DNA from: Puffinus mauretanicus
Lineage: Eukaryota; Chordata; Aves; Procellariiformes; Procellariidae
DNA length: 64,000 nucleotides
NCBI GenBank assembly: GCA_023333565.1
Contig: JAJKFH010000520.1
Location: 124,001 to 188,000, forward strand
Direction of reading: 5' to 3'
A program made the translations under genes and the position numbers. Under the pieces are notes generated by a model. The model had not been told where the DNA came from, made no database searches, and saw only the letters and a list, made by a program, of their open reading frames with translations. Below are positions 35,093 through 48,499 of this stretch, in pieces. How positions within the stretch are numbered: position 1 is the stretch's first letter; every line of letters begins with the position of its first letter.

Positions 35093-37682
35093 CCTGCACT
35101 TTTGGCTTAAAACATGTACTCTGCTGGAGAATATCACACAATGAATTTTGCTAAAGTGGAAAGGATTGTCCCCACTCACTCCTGCCCTTATCTACCATTT
35201 TTAGTGTGCCAGGTCTGATGTTCAGAGCAACTGGAGGTGAGAGTTTAAGAAATACAGAGACTTCCTTACTGAAAACATAGACAAAGTATAAAACTTTTCT
35301 CTAGCTTTACAGATAAATATGAACTAAGATCCTAGATCCAAACAGTCTTTAATTTTGAGAAAATTCAGACCTCAAATTAAATTGACAGATCTACTTTAAG
35401 ATTTTCTCAGGCAGGAAGAGACATTTTAGGCTGGAAGAGATACTGCTGCAAAGATTGCGGCTTCAGATTTACACAGCAGCTGAGCCAGAATTTCCATTTA
35501 GGACTTTCCTGAGCACATTCTCCCTAAATGTTACTTTAGGTGCCTGGGGTTTTTTTTGGAGTTTCTGGCCATCAGATATATCTGAAAAACTCATGCACTT
35601 TCAGCTGAAAGAATTGCTCAAAAATTTCTGGTAACAGTAGATTCTTATCTTTTATATAGGCCAGTCACTGAAAAGGAAAATGTAATTTTTGGCAAGTTTG
35701 TGGCAGGAGGAACTGTTTATCCAGTTTGGAATGCTTTTCACATTTAGTAAGAGTATAATTTAGGTAAACTTTTCAATTAGTTATGGGAGGTATGTTATAA
35801 ACAGACATTATAAAAAAGGAAAGAAAACCTACAAGACTGAATGTCTGGAAAAATACTTCCTAAATGTGAAGTTCATTAAGCTGCGGTAAAATGTCCCAAG
35901 AGTAGCGGTGGTCAGCTGCTCAGCTCTTTGGTCAAATAAAAGTATCTGGACAAAGTATTGCAAAATACACTTTAGGGAACAATTTTGGAGCGGCCAGGAA
36001 AATGGAGTAGGCAAGCTAATAGGTCTTTTTCATCTCCATATTCTGTTATAGTATGGTTGTTTGAAGCAAATTTGTGTATTTAACCTCCGGCTCATGAGTC
36101 TGAGAAGGCTGTTGCAAAATCTATGTAGCCATTAAAATGTATACAAAGGTGTAATGGAATCTAGATTTAAATGCAAAGGAAACCCAAAAATACTTAGGTA
36201 CAAAATGTATCTGTGTGTAATGTTAAAGTCCTGGTCATCTGTGACTTATATGGTAATTTCAAGAAGCTTCTGGCATTTTGTTGGGGAATCATTCCCAGCA
36301 GCCATTTGGAAAGCTTTAATAACTAATAGCAAATCCTCACTGCAACCAGCCTAAAACAACATCTTTTTAATGCCCTGCTGTCTTTTTAATTGGCACCTTT
36401 AGAGCTGTGAACTGAACAGAAGCAAATAGTTTAAATGTCACTCAGGTTTACATCTTTTTCAGGGCACGTAGGGTAACAAATTGACTAGTCTCTGTGCAAA
36501 TGAGGTGATCTGTTTTTGGGCATGACTGCCTTGATTGTGGTAAGGGTGAGAATGACCCTGAATTGCATACGAGCTGGTGTGAGTATGGTTTTGAGTTGGC
36601 TGCCTGTCTGGCAAACAGGTTATCTGTCCCTTTTACAACCATCTTATTTCATCAAAGCTCCTCCATTAAACTCTGTTTGTAATTGATGCATTAAATTGGC
36701 TGTGTAGAGGCCCCCCGGTGTTTATACTGCATGGCAGTAGCTGAGCTACAGAGGTTATCCCATGAACACGACGTGCTTGCTTAACCTTTATACTTTTCTC
36801 CGAAGAAATTTGGAAATGATGTGTTTTGGGGCCCCCTCGGCTGTACCAATTGTTTCTCTACTTTCTGTAACGGAGTGTGTGACTCTGTTGGGCAAACATC
36901 TCATACAGACACCTAATCCTGGTGTCTGTGTTTTGCATCGCGTCTCAGTGTTATCATGTCTCAGTTTCACATTGACTGTGTTCAGGTTAAAGGAAAGAAG
37001 TGCCTTCCTGGCTGCAAAACACGCAGGCAGAGCTGAGCTAGGCTCTCTCCTCTGGTGGTGCCTCCGTGGGGACCAAAACTCAGCAGCTCAGGCCGTGCTT
37101 TCTGCAATACCCCCTGCTGTCAGTAAGTCTTACAGATGTGAGTGACAGGTTCATTACCTTCCAGTTACAGGGTCCTGCAGGGCTTCTCTCAGTAATGCAT
37201 AAGGAGGAACAGGAACCACAACATACATATTCATAGAGGATCAGACTCTGCAAGGCTTTTGGGGGTAAGAATAGCCAAACACACCTTTTTGTGCTGATAT
37301 CAGCAATAGCTATCCAGTAATCCAGTGATTTTTTAGAATGAGACCAAGGAAGAGCTGAGTTACCTGCTAGCTCAGTCAGAGATGTCACATAGGTAATTAA
37401 AACAATGGTCCCCAACTTTCCCTACATGCTAAATGGAGGGAAAACAACTGAATTTGACCCTGCTATGCCTTGCTCTGACATGCTGAAGTGGCACATATGC
37501 CTTGCTCAAGAGTGAAACTCATTACAGACATTCATTATACCCCAATTCATTATACACAATTTGAACCAGCGGGGCATTAAGAAGGTCTAAAGCTTGCTCT
37601 CTTTTAGGTTCAGTTTTCGAAGGAGTTCAGTTTCCGTTTCATTTAAGTACATTTAATATTTAGAGTCACTCGGTGCCTCCCA

Positions 37683-37708
37683 GCAGCTGCCGTGGAAGTG
37701 GCAGCTGC
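37683..37708. repeat. GC-rich inverted repeat (hairpin)
   Basis: GCAGCTGCC (37683-37691) and GGCAGCTGC (37700-37708) are exact reverse complements with an 8-base spacer GTGGAAGT. A further C/G pair lies beyond one mismatch. Each arm contains the E-box palindrome CAGCTG. Confidence 0.8.
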
Positions 37709-40700
37709 GGCTCCTGCAGTCTATCTTTGCTTTCCATTCAGGCTTTTGACGCAGCTCAAGATTCAACTCTTATTCTTTTTGTCAAATGCTATATTTTCTT
37801 CTTGCTTTCTCTTCCTCTGGTGCCTCTGGACAGTAGTATAATTCTGACACCAACAGTTGTTATAAATAATATAGTTCCCGCTCTGGGGAGTGAAGACTTG
37901 ATGAAGAGAGGCATTGTGCATTGAAAATAGCAGGAATGCAGCAGATCTGTCATGCAAGACCACCAGCCCTAGGTGAGCTACAGTGGAAATTCACTCGGCT
38001 TCAGTTTGCCTTTGGCTTCTGTGCTTCTGTTGGGAAAAGATAATGGATTTTAGATTATTCTTCAGACTTTAGAACATATCAGACTCGAGTACTTTGTGAT
38101 ATATGTCCGTGACAAATCTATGTATTTACCATAGATCTTGGCAAAAAGACTCTTGCCTACACTTGGGGGCCTTTTTGTTTTATAAAACATGCAAGGACAC
38201 ACAAAGGGAGACATTCCTTAAAATCTGAACTACAAATCTGGCTTCTTAATTTTTAGACTTAATTCTCAGTGTCAGGGAACTTTTGGGACTCAGTTTGGGC
38301 TTACCATCTGTCATACATCAGTGAGGAAGACTCATCTGTCCTTCCTTATGGTACCTAAAATGGAAGTTTGGTAACAATTCAATTCCTACTTTACTCTGAG
38401 GACTAGTCTTTAGTTTTCAGTTCCTCCCATTTGTACACTTGATCTCAGGCTTGAGGAGTCAGTAGCAGGACACATCTCCTTTTATGCTGCAGTTCATTAC
38501 AATAACTATTTTTGTGTATTCTATGTACTCGTTCCCAGAGAGACTGGGGTGGGTGTATCTATTTTTAGAAGTAAACAGTGACAAATATTCCCATCTGGAG
38601 AATAATAAAAAAGTTGCTTCAGTTGAACCTAAAGTTTGACTCACAAGGAAACAGACTTTTGCCATACTTTGAACTTCTAAAGTAGAAAATTAGGAGACAA
38701 TTTAAGATAGGACTGAAGAGGATTTTCAATGGCTGCTGTGTCTGTCAGACATCTAATTGTCAATGACTTTTCTCTGGGAAAGTTTTAGGCCCCTGGCTGG
38801 TCTCTAGTGCCTTTGAAAATCTCTTCTTGTCTAGTCCTGTGTCATACATGTCATGTGGAAACAATTCTGATTATCCCAGAGATGCTTTCCTTAGGATAGC
38901 CTAAATGCAGCCATTTAAAAGGCACACGGCTCCAATGAACACTCCCTGGTAGCACATTTCTGTAAAACCTTAAAGGCAGGGGTAAATCCCACACGAAAAC
39001 CCATATAAGACAGAGCACTGCTGTTTGAATAGCAAAACCAGCAAGGTTATTACTTTGAGAAAGCAATGGAAGTTGGCACTACAGTGTGTCAGAGTAAGGT
39101 TAAGTGAGCTAAAGACTGCAGGCCTATTTAATTAAGTAAATAGACTATCAATCACAAAGAACAACAGTCCTAAATAATAGGTTTATAAACCTTACAATCT
39201 CATTCCATGGATTCCCATGTTGTCTTATTTTCATTATGCAGAACTGGAGATTTTCACGGAGGAATCAATTCTCAGCAGGACAGCGGTTACAAGTTCCTGG
39301 CAATTTAGGGGAAAAAATGGCCAGATGCTCAGAATAGGTTTGACACTTAAAATGAAGAGATAGGTACAGTATCACCAGTCCCAAGTGTGCCAAGCTCATG
39401 GGTGACTTCTGAATTTTAAATTTTCAGAAGGTAATAAATATCCTCAGGACTTTCCTTTGTTTTCTGAATTTCTGTATTTTCAGGCTTGAAGTGTGAAGCT
39501 TGCTTTGTATATTTTTAACCAAAAGCTGAACTTCTGCTATAATTGTGTAGCTCTTGTAGCTCAGTTCAAATAAAAACACCAAACTGCAGAATCTCTGAGA
39601 TAAGATCATGAGGACTAGCAACAGAGTGAGTTGCTTAACAAATTCCAGGGAGAAGACACAACAATAAATTCAAGCTGTTAGGAGCCATTTTTAATGGAGA
39701 TGCCTTAGATTTGATCCTAAATTCTGAAGTATTCAACAGATTTATTTTAGCTTGTGTACAATCCACAAATGTTCTTCTCCTGCATCCCGTAATGATGCCA
39801 CACCTCTGTAGGCAGTGACCCCTTCCATGGTGGTGGGTGAGGAGGTGACTGGGGCTCCCCCACCTGCTGGTGTGCCCCTCTGTTCCTTCATGTGTGGGGA
39901 TGAATATTAAATCACACAACCTGACAGTAATGACCATGAAAAAAATCAGACCTCAGCTACACTTCCTGTGATCGTAGGATGGCCAAAAAGTTGCTTTAGG
40001 ATCTTTGTCTGCAGTAAAGAGTTATAAATATGTGTAGATAATCACTAATAAATGTTTTTGTTACCTTTTTTTCTTAAATCCAAAGAAGGGAATATTCCAT
40101 CATTCTTGGTTAGCCTGCTCTGCTGTTTATCCAGTCTTAGACTGGTATGGAAGAAACTTTCTAATTCTGAACTGCTTTTTGCTAAAGGTTAATCTTTCTG
40201 GTCCTACTCTGAGCAGCACTAGAGAAGGACTGATTGTTCTTCTGGAAGACATGCTGGCAGACCTATATCATTGCCGGCTTAGTCGAAGCAGATCTTAAAC
40301 TTTCTATGTAGGTTTCTGAACCTCTTCTTTTTGTCTTGCTCTGTATACCAGATCTTCGCTTCATCTATATGGTCCTTAAATTGTCATGTGGGAAATGAGA
40401 TACAAACCTCCTCTCTAGTGCAAAGTGAGCAGGAAACTTTTCTTTGAGGGTCGATACATCACTCATTATTGAATGTAGGGTGAAATTTCAAAATGCATGG
40501 CACTCTTTCTGGAAAATTCTTGACTGGACCACTTGCCGCCTAATATAAGAAATATAAAATTGGGTCTTTGTCTTTTCTGAAATTTACGTAGAAAGTCTGA
40601 TAAAAGTGCACTTAAATCTCAGCTCAATAACAGCACAAAGGCTGCAACTATTTCACAGATTTAAAATTCTTGTAAGTAAAGGGTTTTTTGCAAAAGTACA

Positions 40701-43410
40701 AAGCTGCTCAAAATACCAACCTGTAAGACACTGGCTTACCTAAACATTTTACTGTAAACTATTCAAATTTACTGTCTTACAAGTTAGGCAATCCTCTCTG
40801 GCATGGCTTACTTGGAAGCTGCATGGAGTAAGTAGCCTGTCCAGTAATATTTCTGGACAGATTTTCCATTTTTGTCCTAGGTCATAGCATGTGGGGAAAA
40901 AAAAAAAAGGCACTTACTGAAAACAATGGAATTTAAAACATAAGAAATACAGTTTTGTAGAGACATTAGAGGCAGTAAGGGCAGCTTCTCTTTAAGCTAA
41001 TTTGACTTTCCTCTTTCTGTCGTACATCGCATCTGAACCTGAGAAATGCTGACCTTTCATCCTCTCCTGTTCCTGCAAAATTAATGGAAGTTATCCTGTT
41101 GTATTATGAGTGATTGTGATCTTCAACTGTATTGCTCCAAATTAACTTAACTGGCACTGAAAACACTGCTGATCTCTGGTAGCCCAGAAGAGTTACATTG
41201 CTGTGTCCTCTTTATCTGCTTTATACCTTGGACTAAGCCTCCTGTTTCTGCTTTCAGTAAATATCTAAACCCCCATCTGCTATGAAATGCATTAAAATAA
41301 CTTTGATCTACCTGAAGCATGACTTATTTTTATAGAATGACTGTTCTGAAAAAGAAAAAAAGACACGTTGCTTTTACCCTGAAGTTACCAATACCCGATG
41401 TTGGAAGGTCTTATTGCATAGATCACCAGTCAAGCCTGAGTATCTCCTAGAGCAGGACGCTTGCAGGTAATCAAGAAATTAATTAGAATGCTATTAGGGA
41501 AACATTCTAACTCTAACTTCTTTGCTAAGGTTATAAATAAAAGACAGAGTTTTAGAGCCCCTTTTTAGAATGTAATTGGGAGAAAATGTATTAGAGAACT
41601 GGGTGGTAATAGGAAGACAAAACTTTATAAATCTTTCATCAGTTCTTCCTCTGTCTTTTTACTGTCGTGTTTGTCTTCCTGCATTTTGGGTACCTAGTAG
41701 TCTAGGATGAGCTATTTTTAGACTTGAACCTTGGGGGAAGAAGGAGGTTGCATTTTTGTCTGCTGATCCAACCCCACGGCCACTGTGTTGTTTCTGAGCC
41801 GAATCTCAAGCAGGAAGAAACACCACAACTTGGATGCTGCTAAAATCTCATGGGAACTTGGTTCTCATGCAGTTTCAGCACCTGGTAGAGGCAATTTTCC
41901 AAATTCCGTATCTTGAAGTTTCCTGACACTCAAGACAATGTTCATCTGATAGTTTTATCTGCTTTTGTGATAATCCCAGTATTTGGGATCAAATCTCATG
42001 GGAGCTGGTGAAGGGAATGGGGAAGTGAAAAAAACATGTGCTCTAGTTTATACTTAATCACGGTCCCAATGCCAGCTCTTCTACAGGGCTCTTTTAGTGT
42101 CTTTCCCATGACATGAGTTATTCACAAGTAGACAGCGCAGAACACAACATGATTTTAATTCCCAATTTATTCAGTCAGCCACTAAGTTTTCCAATCTTTG
42201 TTTTTAAAAACCTCCAACACTCTCACTAATTAGGACTCCCTTCTTCCTCCAGCTGTTAATGGGCACAAACATGGCCAATTTGAAATATGTCTAATCGGAG
42301 CACTGCCTAATTCTGTCTTCATACAACAGCTATTACCCTAAGGGACAAATTGTGTCTTCAGTTGCACACTCTCATCCCGTTCATCAGATATTTGACAGTC
42401 CATCCATCAGAGGGAAAATATATATTGCAATTAGCTGCACAGGTTACATGTGTATTGTTTTTTTTTTTAGTTTTATTTATTTTGCATATATGAATATCTA
42501 TGTCTATTTATTTATTTATTGTGGATTTGGTTTATAGTTTATTTTTTACTCTAGTGGTGCTGTTTTCTTTAAGACACTCTCCTTTATATCTGTGCACAAG
42601 CCTACAAGGAACCTTGAAGAAACCTACTGTCTTAAAATACGTTTCACAGAACATATTCACATGAGCCCAAGCTACTCTGTAGTTGCAAATCAATCTCAGA
42701 ATAACTGTGTTTATTGACTGTTAAAGCTTGATAATCTCTCCAGTATGATCATAGGCTGCAGGTCCTCTGCCACAAAATTGTGCACCATCTCTTGTGGAGG
42801 CACAGGCTAAGCTTCATAGCCCGCTTAGGTTAAGAGGACAGAGATAACAGCCAGGGTGGCTTGTGGATAATCCTCAGCCCATAACTCCTGCATGAAGTCA
42901 GCACTGAAGCTGATTTCAAAATACCTTGCATTAGGGTGACAGATGCTGCTGAAAATGAGGGGGAACTGCCTATCAGTCAACTTAAATCCTATGTCCAGTC
43001 AAAAATAGAAAGCTGAACATAAACCCCTTACCCCAAAGAAGGTGAAAAAGTAACTAACACTTCACAGGCATTTAATTGCCATGTTCATTTTTGTCTAGCT
43101 TTTGTCCTAGTATTTTCCTGATATTAACCTACTTCTTGTGTCACCAAATTCAGCCTCCTAGTCAGTGCGTTGTGCTTTCTCTTCAGTGCTGGGTCCACAG
43201 ACACTTTGAGGGTCACAGCCCCCAGTGGTGCAGGTTAAAGGCAGTCGTATTTTAGCTGTGAAGGTATTGGTATATCACATGAGGTAGCAGCTATTATACA
43301 AACACCTGCTTCCAGAGATACCTGCAACTGGACCCAAGGGGCAATCTTCACAAGATAATATGAGCTATAATGGTCCAAAGCTTCACTGGATATCAAATCC
43401 CATCTGGGTA

Positions 43411-43427
43411 CCCCCCCCCCCCCCCCC
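43411..43427. repeat. C17 homopolymer
   Basis: An uninterrupted run of 17 C on the + strand (G17 on the minus strand), unusual in this AT-rich setting. The exact length may be affected by sequencing error. Confidence 0.85.
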
Positions 43428-43862
43428 ATGACTGTTAGCTAAGGGTATAATGTGCCCTGCAAAGTCAGAGCTGAGGAATGGACAGTTTGTGCAATTAGGT
43501 GGGAGGAAGGGGGAGATGTGCATGGTTACTAGGTAATCCTGCTTTCCCCTATAGGAATATTCCTGGATTTCTAAACATTCCTGTCCATGATGATTTTTTC
43601 CAAACTAATAGCATTACCAAGGATTTCATAGAAGTCTCACTGGCACTGTGAAAGCTGTTAAAAATATAGGTCTTTCTGGTGATCTGCATGCTAAACAAAA
43701 GGTTTGCATTATCTGACAAGCATATAAAATTGATTCTGCCTTGAACCATCTGACTGTTTTCAAGACTTATTAAAAAGTAAAATACAGTCCATCCCTGTGA
43801 TTTCTGCTAGTATGATCTACCAGTGCAAAGATGGCCTGGGATGTAGGCAGGACTTTTGCTAT

Positions 43863-44427
43863 TGTCCTGGTTTTGGCTGGGATGGAGTTGATTTTCTTCC
43901 TATTAACTGGTATAGTGCTGTGTTTTGGATGTAGTGTGAGAATAATGTTGATGACACACTGATGTTTTGGTTGTTGCTAGGTATTGTTTACACTAGTCAA
44001 GGACTTTTCGTCTTCCCATGCCCTGCCAGATGTGCAGGGGGCTGGGAGGGACCGTGGCCAGGGCGGCTGGCCCAGCTGGCCAATAGGCTATTCCATACCA
44101 TATGACGTCATGCTCAGCATATAAGGCTGGGTGAAGAAGAAGGAGGGTGGAGTGGCGTTTGTCTCTCCCAAGTAACCGTTACGCGTGATGGAGCCCTGTT
44201 TTCCTGGCGATGGCTGAACACCTGCCTGCCGATGGGAAGTGGTGAATGAATTCCTTGTTTTGCTTTGCTTGCGTGCGTGGCTTTTGCTTTCCCTTTAAAC
44301 TGTCTTTATCTCAACCCACGAGTTTTTCTCACTTCTACCCTTCTGATTCTCTCCCCCATCCCACCTGGCGGGGGGGGTGAGTGAGCGGCTGCGTGGTATT
44401 TGGCTGCTGCCAGGTTAAACCATGACA
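43863..44427 (+). mobile_element. Solo LTR 3, same ERV family, best preserved
   Basis: This is a 565-bp LTR in + orientation that starts TGTCCTGGTTTTGGCTGGGA and ends AGGTTAAACCATGACA. The ends therefore form the imperfect inverted repeat TGTCCTGGTTT / AAACCATGACA with the canonical TG...CA. Flanking 5-bp repeats GCTAT (43858-43862) and GCTAC (44428-44432) differ by one transition. U3 holds CCAAT at 44080-44084, a perfect CRE palindrome TGACGTCA at 44103-44110 and a TATA box in ATATAAGG at 44119-44126. An AATGAA (44245-44250) stands where copy 1 has AATAAA. It is visibly richer in CpG than the two minus-strand copies, which suggests less deamination and a younger age. There is no internal proviral sequence, so it is a solo LTR. 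Confidence 0.92.
44080..44126 (+). promoter_or_regulatory. LTR promoter elements: CCAAT, CRE, TATA
   Basis: Within solo LTR 3, CCAAT (44080-44084), the CREB/ATF-type palindrome TGACGTCA (44103-44110) and ATATAAGG (44119-44126) appear in the order and spacing of a retroviral U3 promoter. The motifs are seen directly; that the promoter is active today is not shown. Transcription would run rightward, away from the C17 run and towards 44.4 kb and beyond. Confidence 0.7.
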
Positions 44428-44432
44428 GCTAC

Positions 44433-47400
44433 CTAGATGGATGGATCAGTGACAGATTAAATACAACCCAGAAGACACTATTCATGGTCTCCAGATGAAG
44501 ATGAAGACAGGAGCTGCTCTCTGCTACATGCCTGCAGGAAAGAAATGGATTGGAATTGGTAAATGAGGAAAGACTGTGGTCTGAGCTGGTCTGAGCATCT
44601 CAGCTCAATGGTTGGAAGAGCTTTCTTAAGATGGCTTGCTGTGGGCTGTAGCCTTTGTCATCACTGTTGCTTGTCAGGAAAAGTTACCTGCATTCTGACA
44701 GGGAGAGAAGAACAGACAGGCAAGCAGTAACAGCATTTAAAAGCGTATATTAGCTTAAACTGTCAGATAGTGAAATACTGCTCTGTTGTTGCTCCTGACT
44801 GTAATCACAGTTGCCATGAATCTATATTCTAGCTTGTAAGTTAATATATTAGTTATATTTCTGTCAACATAAGGACATAGTTAATATTCCTTATAACTAG
44901 CTCTTTATGTATTACAGAAGTTTCAGTGATTTCAACCAATTTGCTTTTGATCTTTTTCCCCCCATGACTTCAATAGGTGACCCCAATCCTTCACAAACCA
45001 ATGTAAAAGCATGTTAATATTTGCACATAGCAAAAGCTCTGCTCAGTTTTTTTGGTTAAGAAGACATTTTCTTACTAGGAAAGAAATAATGTAAGTTACT
45101 TTTTTCAAGGCAACTGCTTCTGAACAGGAGTTATTTATAGAATATCAAGAACAATTTGGCTAGTAATCAGTTTTCATTTGCTTGCAGATAAAGCAGCCCA
45201 CATGAAATTGCCTGAACCTTTGTCATAATCCAAAGTTTAAAGAAAAAATCCAGGTAACTTTCTATTTTGTTTTGCAGTTTCTGCTGGTTCCAGGTGTGCA
45301 GTTAGGCTTGCATTTTGTGGCTCATTACAAAACCCGTTAAGTGGAATCCATGAAAAGTCTCCAGTCCTGGGCAACTGAAACCCCTGGGAGTCCTTACGCT
45401 TGTTGTGACACAGACCAGTCATGGCAAAAAGTGCTTTGTTCCATTTATTGATAGTCCTAGGCTTTTCTGCAATGTGGAAAAGTCCAGTGGAAAGTGTTCG
45501 CACTATATGCATGCGACAGTCGTCTTAATCAGCAGTTCAGCTCAAGGATCAGGTTTTTCTGGTTTTAGTCAGGTCTTAGTTCCCTCTGAGCTGGTATCTT
45601 AAGATTTCTCATGCTGCATGGTGACAGCTTTTAAAGTGCCCTGCATTTTTCTTGTAATATATAAGTGAGTAGAAATAGGCCTTTAATTTCATTATTTAAG
45701 AAGATTTTGATTTGGGGTTGAAACTAGAAATACTGAAAACTTATGAGAGAGATTGCTTTTCTAAGATTTCACACCAACTTCCATGAATGTACAAAGCTTA
45801 AAAATTCTAGGGAATTATGTATATTAGGCATGGACTCCACCTTGCCCAGCTTCTGTAAAAAAGTTAAATGCCTAGTATGAGCTCATTATGTGGCCTCCCT
45901 TGACAGCTGATGGAGACAAGGACACTGTCATGTTGGAAGAGAGACCTTTGCCTATATGAGACAGCTTTCATAGTATAAGATAAAATGTTATATGAAGTTT
46001 CTTATTTCTCTCTGCTGATATAGGTTAGATGATAACTCCCATTAGACATTTGTCTCTTAGCCAAAAGGAATTAATTGTGATGAATCCAATCATGGACATT
46101 TGCATGTTCTAGGGTTTTTTTTAAACTCAAGTAGTAAACAAGATGATTAGATATTAATTCTTGACTAGTCAGATATGATTTCTTTATCTGAGGACATAAC
46201 TTTCCATTTCTGGCATGTGAGTATGGAGGCTTTGAAGCAAAACAAAGTAGAGTGAAAAATTATTGCCTAGCTTCATGTTTTGTTTTCTTGGTTTGGTCAT
46301 CCTTATTACAATTTGGAATGAAAAAACTCCACAAAAACTCTTGTCCTTTTTATGGGTTGAATAGCTAAATAACAAAAAATCAAAATCTATCAAAATCAGA
46401 TTAAAACTCTATCACTGTAATTAAACTAACTAAATTTGAGTAATACATTCCTCTGGACTAAGATAACTGAAGTTCAATCAATGAATTGATGAATTAACAG
46501 TAGTATGAAATTAAGTCAACAATTATTCACCAGTGTTGGACAACAGTTAAGATTCACTTAATGAAAATCTCCTACATATATGTGACTCTTACAAATGATT
46601 AATTACAGAAATAAAAAATAATGTAACCTGCTTCCCTTACTGTCTGCTATGTGGGAAGAAGGAGTCTCAAGGATCCTGTTCAATAAGGGCACAGTTAACC
46701 GTTGCTCCTTGCTTCAATATAACACAATGCTTAACTTTATTTTAAGGGTTTCTGGCAGATTTCTTTTATCCATGATTACTTTATTAAATTAAAGTGACAC
46801 ATGGAGTTGTGAAACAGTGTTTGCCAAAAATAAGGATCTTCTTGTGCATTTGCTGAATATGAAAGCACATACATTTGCATCTCTGCAGATACTTAGGAGA
46901 ATGTCAGAACAATATTTGTAGAGAGAGGTAATATTTTTATTAGACAATCTTGTATAGCTGGAAGAATGTGACAGACTTTCAGATGGACAAGTCCCTTTCC
47001 AGATCTGCAGTAGATGAGTAGTATCCAAATGAGGGAGCACTTGGTACTTCTGAAGTTGGAAGGAGGGGTGAATGGGAAAGAGTAGAAAGGTAGTTACTGT
47101 CTGGGGTAGAGACATCCATGACTAAAGATCCTATAATCTTCTGTATTCTCAAACCATGCTCAATGTAATCTTTAGTGACTATGTGCTCATAGTTCTTGTG
47201 TATTTTTATTCTCTCAGAATGTCTTTAAATATTCACTTTAGCAGAAACAATAAAGATATTCTTGCTTATTCTGATCAAATAAAGGATTGTCTTCCATGGT
47301 AAACAGATTTTACAGGAACAGAATTCCAAGTAAACTGCTAAATATTTTCAAAAGAAAATTTGAAACTCACACCAGTTCTTACCCAATCTATACTCTCACC

Positions 47401-48499
47401 CCCGCTCCAGACACATAGGATACGCTTAGGACACCTATTTAAGACAATAAGAAAGTTATAACTAATTCAAATAGGAGCAAGACAGAAGATTACTCAATGA
47501 AATCCAGTGTACTTTACAGGTATCCATGGGCTACGTTCCTTCTCAGCTGTTTGAACACTACGGAAAGGATACTACCAAATGGAAAAAAATCATTAAAAGA
47601 TAATGCCAATTTATTTATCGTGTATTTTAAGATGGAAAATCAGGGAATAACATGTAAAAATTAGGGATGATAGTTCTTGTACAGTCTTTGTCAAGGGTAC
47701 TTAGACTGTAATATTGTTTGAAGCTTGCAAGTGAAAGTTTATTCTAATGCCAATGAAATAATTATTCAGGTTTACATTCAGCATAATTTATTCCCTGAAT
47801 AACTATACCAAAATTAGGTAAGGAATGAATTTCACTGATTACATTTTGTAAAGAAATCATTCTAATTTGCAGTTACACAGTGCTTGTTACCAAAGGATCT
47901 CAAAGCATATGACTGTTAATTAAATTTCATTACCTGTCCCTGTGGAAAACATGCCTAGCGTTATCATTTAAACTTTTATTATATTCTTTAAAATCTTGGC
48001 ATCCTTTTTCACCATTGCCTTCCCGTGGAAAATGCTGAGCTGAATTTGGTATGAACTTTGTTTTCCTCAGTTATACCTCAGTGAAGTGACTACATGACAG
48101 TCAATAAAAACTGATAAACTTTTTAGGTGTGGTGGCCCTTGAAATGGAATCCCAAACCATATTTTAGGACTCAGTAAAAACATCCTGAATATGGAACAAC
48201 CTAAAATAATTCCAGGAAATACTAAGGCAAAGAATGAGTCTTGACATCTTGCTTCTTAAGCAGGACATATTCCCTCCATAGTTTGCCCTGGAAAATAGGT
48301 CTGCACCTTCATTTGAAATATACTTTTAAATGCAGGCACTGTAGAGGGAGATAATTCTGCCCTTCTTTTCACTGTTAGTTCTCTTGCAAGAGTAAGCATA
48401 ATTTGGGATTTAGGTAGCTAAAATTCACCCACGTCCCACTTACAGTATTACTAGTCTTTTCTGGATCTGGCTCGTTAAGACTAAGTAAATGTAACAAAT
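44433..48499. other. Non-coding DNA, no gene seen
   Basis: No recognisable gene or repeat. The frames at 46789-47115 (-, 108 codons) and 45237-45512 (-, 91 codons) have no recognisable domains. The sequence is AT-rich throughout. Confidence 0.6.

Larger units (their letters stand above)
29759..43857. other. 14 kb of non-coding DNA without recognised repeats
   Basis: No gene and no CR1, LTR or SINE copy could be recognised in this longest repeat-free interval. Local features are an AT-rich (TA)n patch at 35041-35092, a GC-rich hairpin at 37683-37708, an A12 run at 40897-40908 and a C17 run at 43411-43427. Moderately CpG-richer strips occur at 32960-33260 and 33450-33575. The longest frame (36762-37145, +, 127 codons) has no recognisable domain and no coding context. 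AT-rich, motif-dense strips such as 31000-31140 could be conserved regulatory DNA, but that is a guess. Confidence 0.55.

Noticed and set aside
36762..37145. 127-codon plus-strand frame
   Set aside because: No family resemblance and no flanking exon structure that could be defended.
16972..44427. Two of the LTRs as the ends of one provirus
   Set aside because: The two minus-strand copies are about 11.7 kb apart, but no gag, pol, env or primer-binding-site-like sequence lies between them, and each has its own distinct target duplication.
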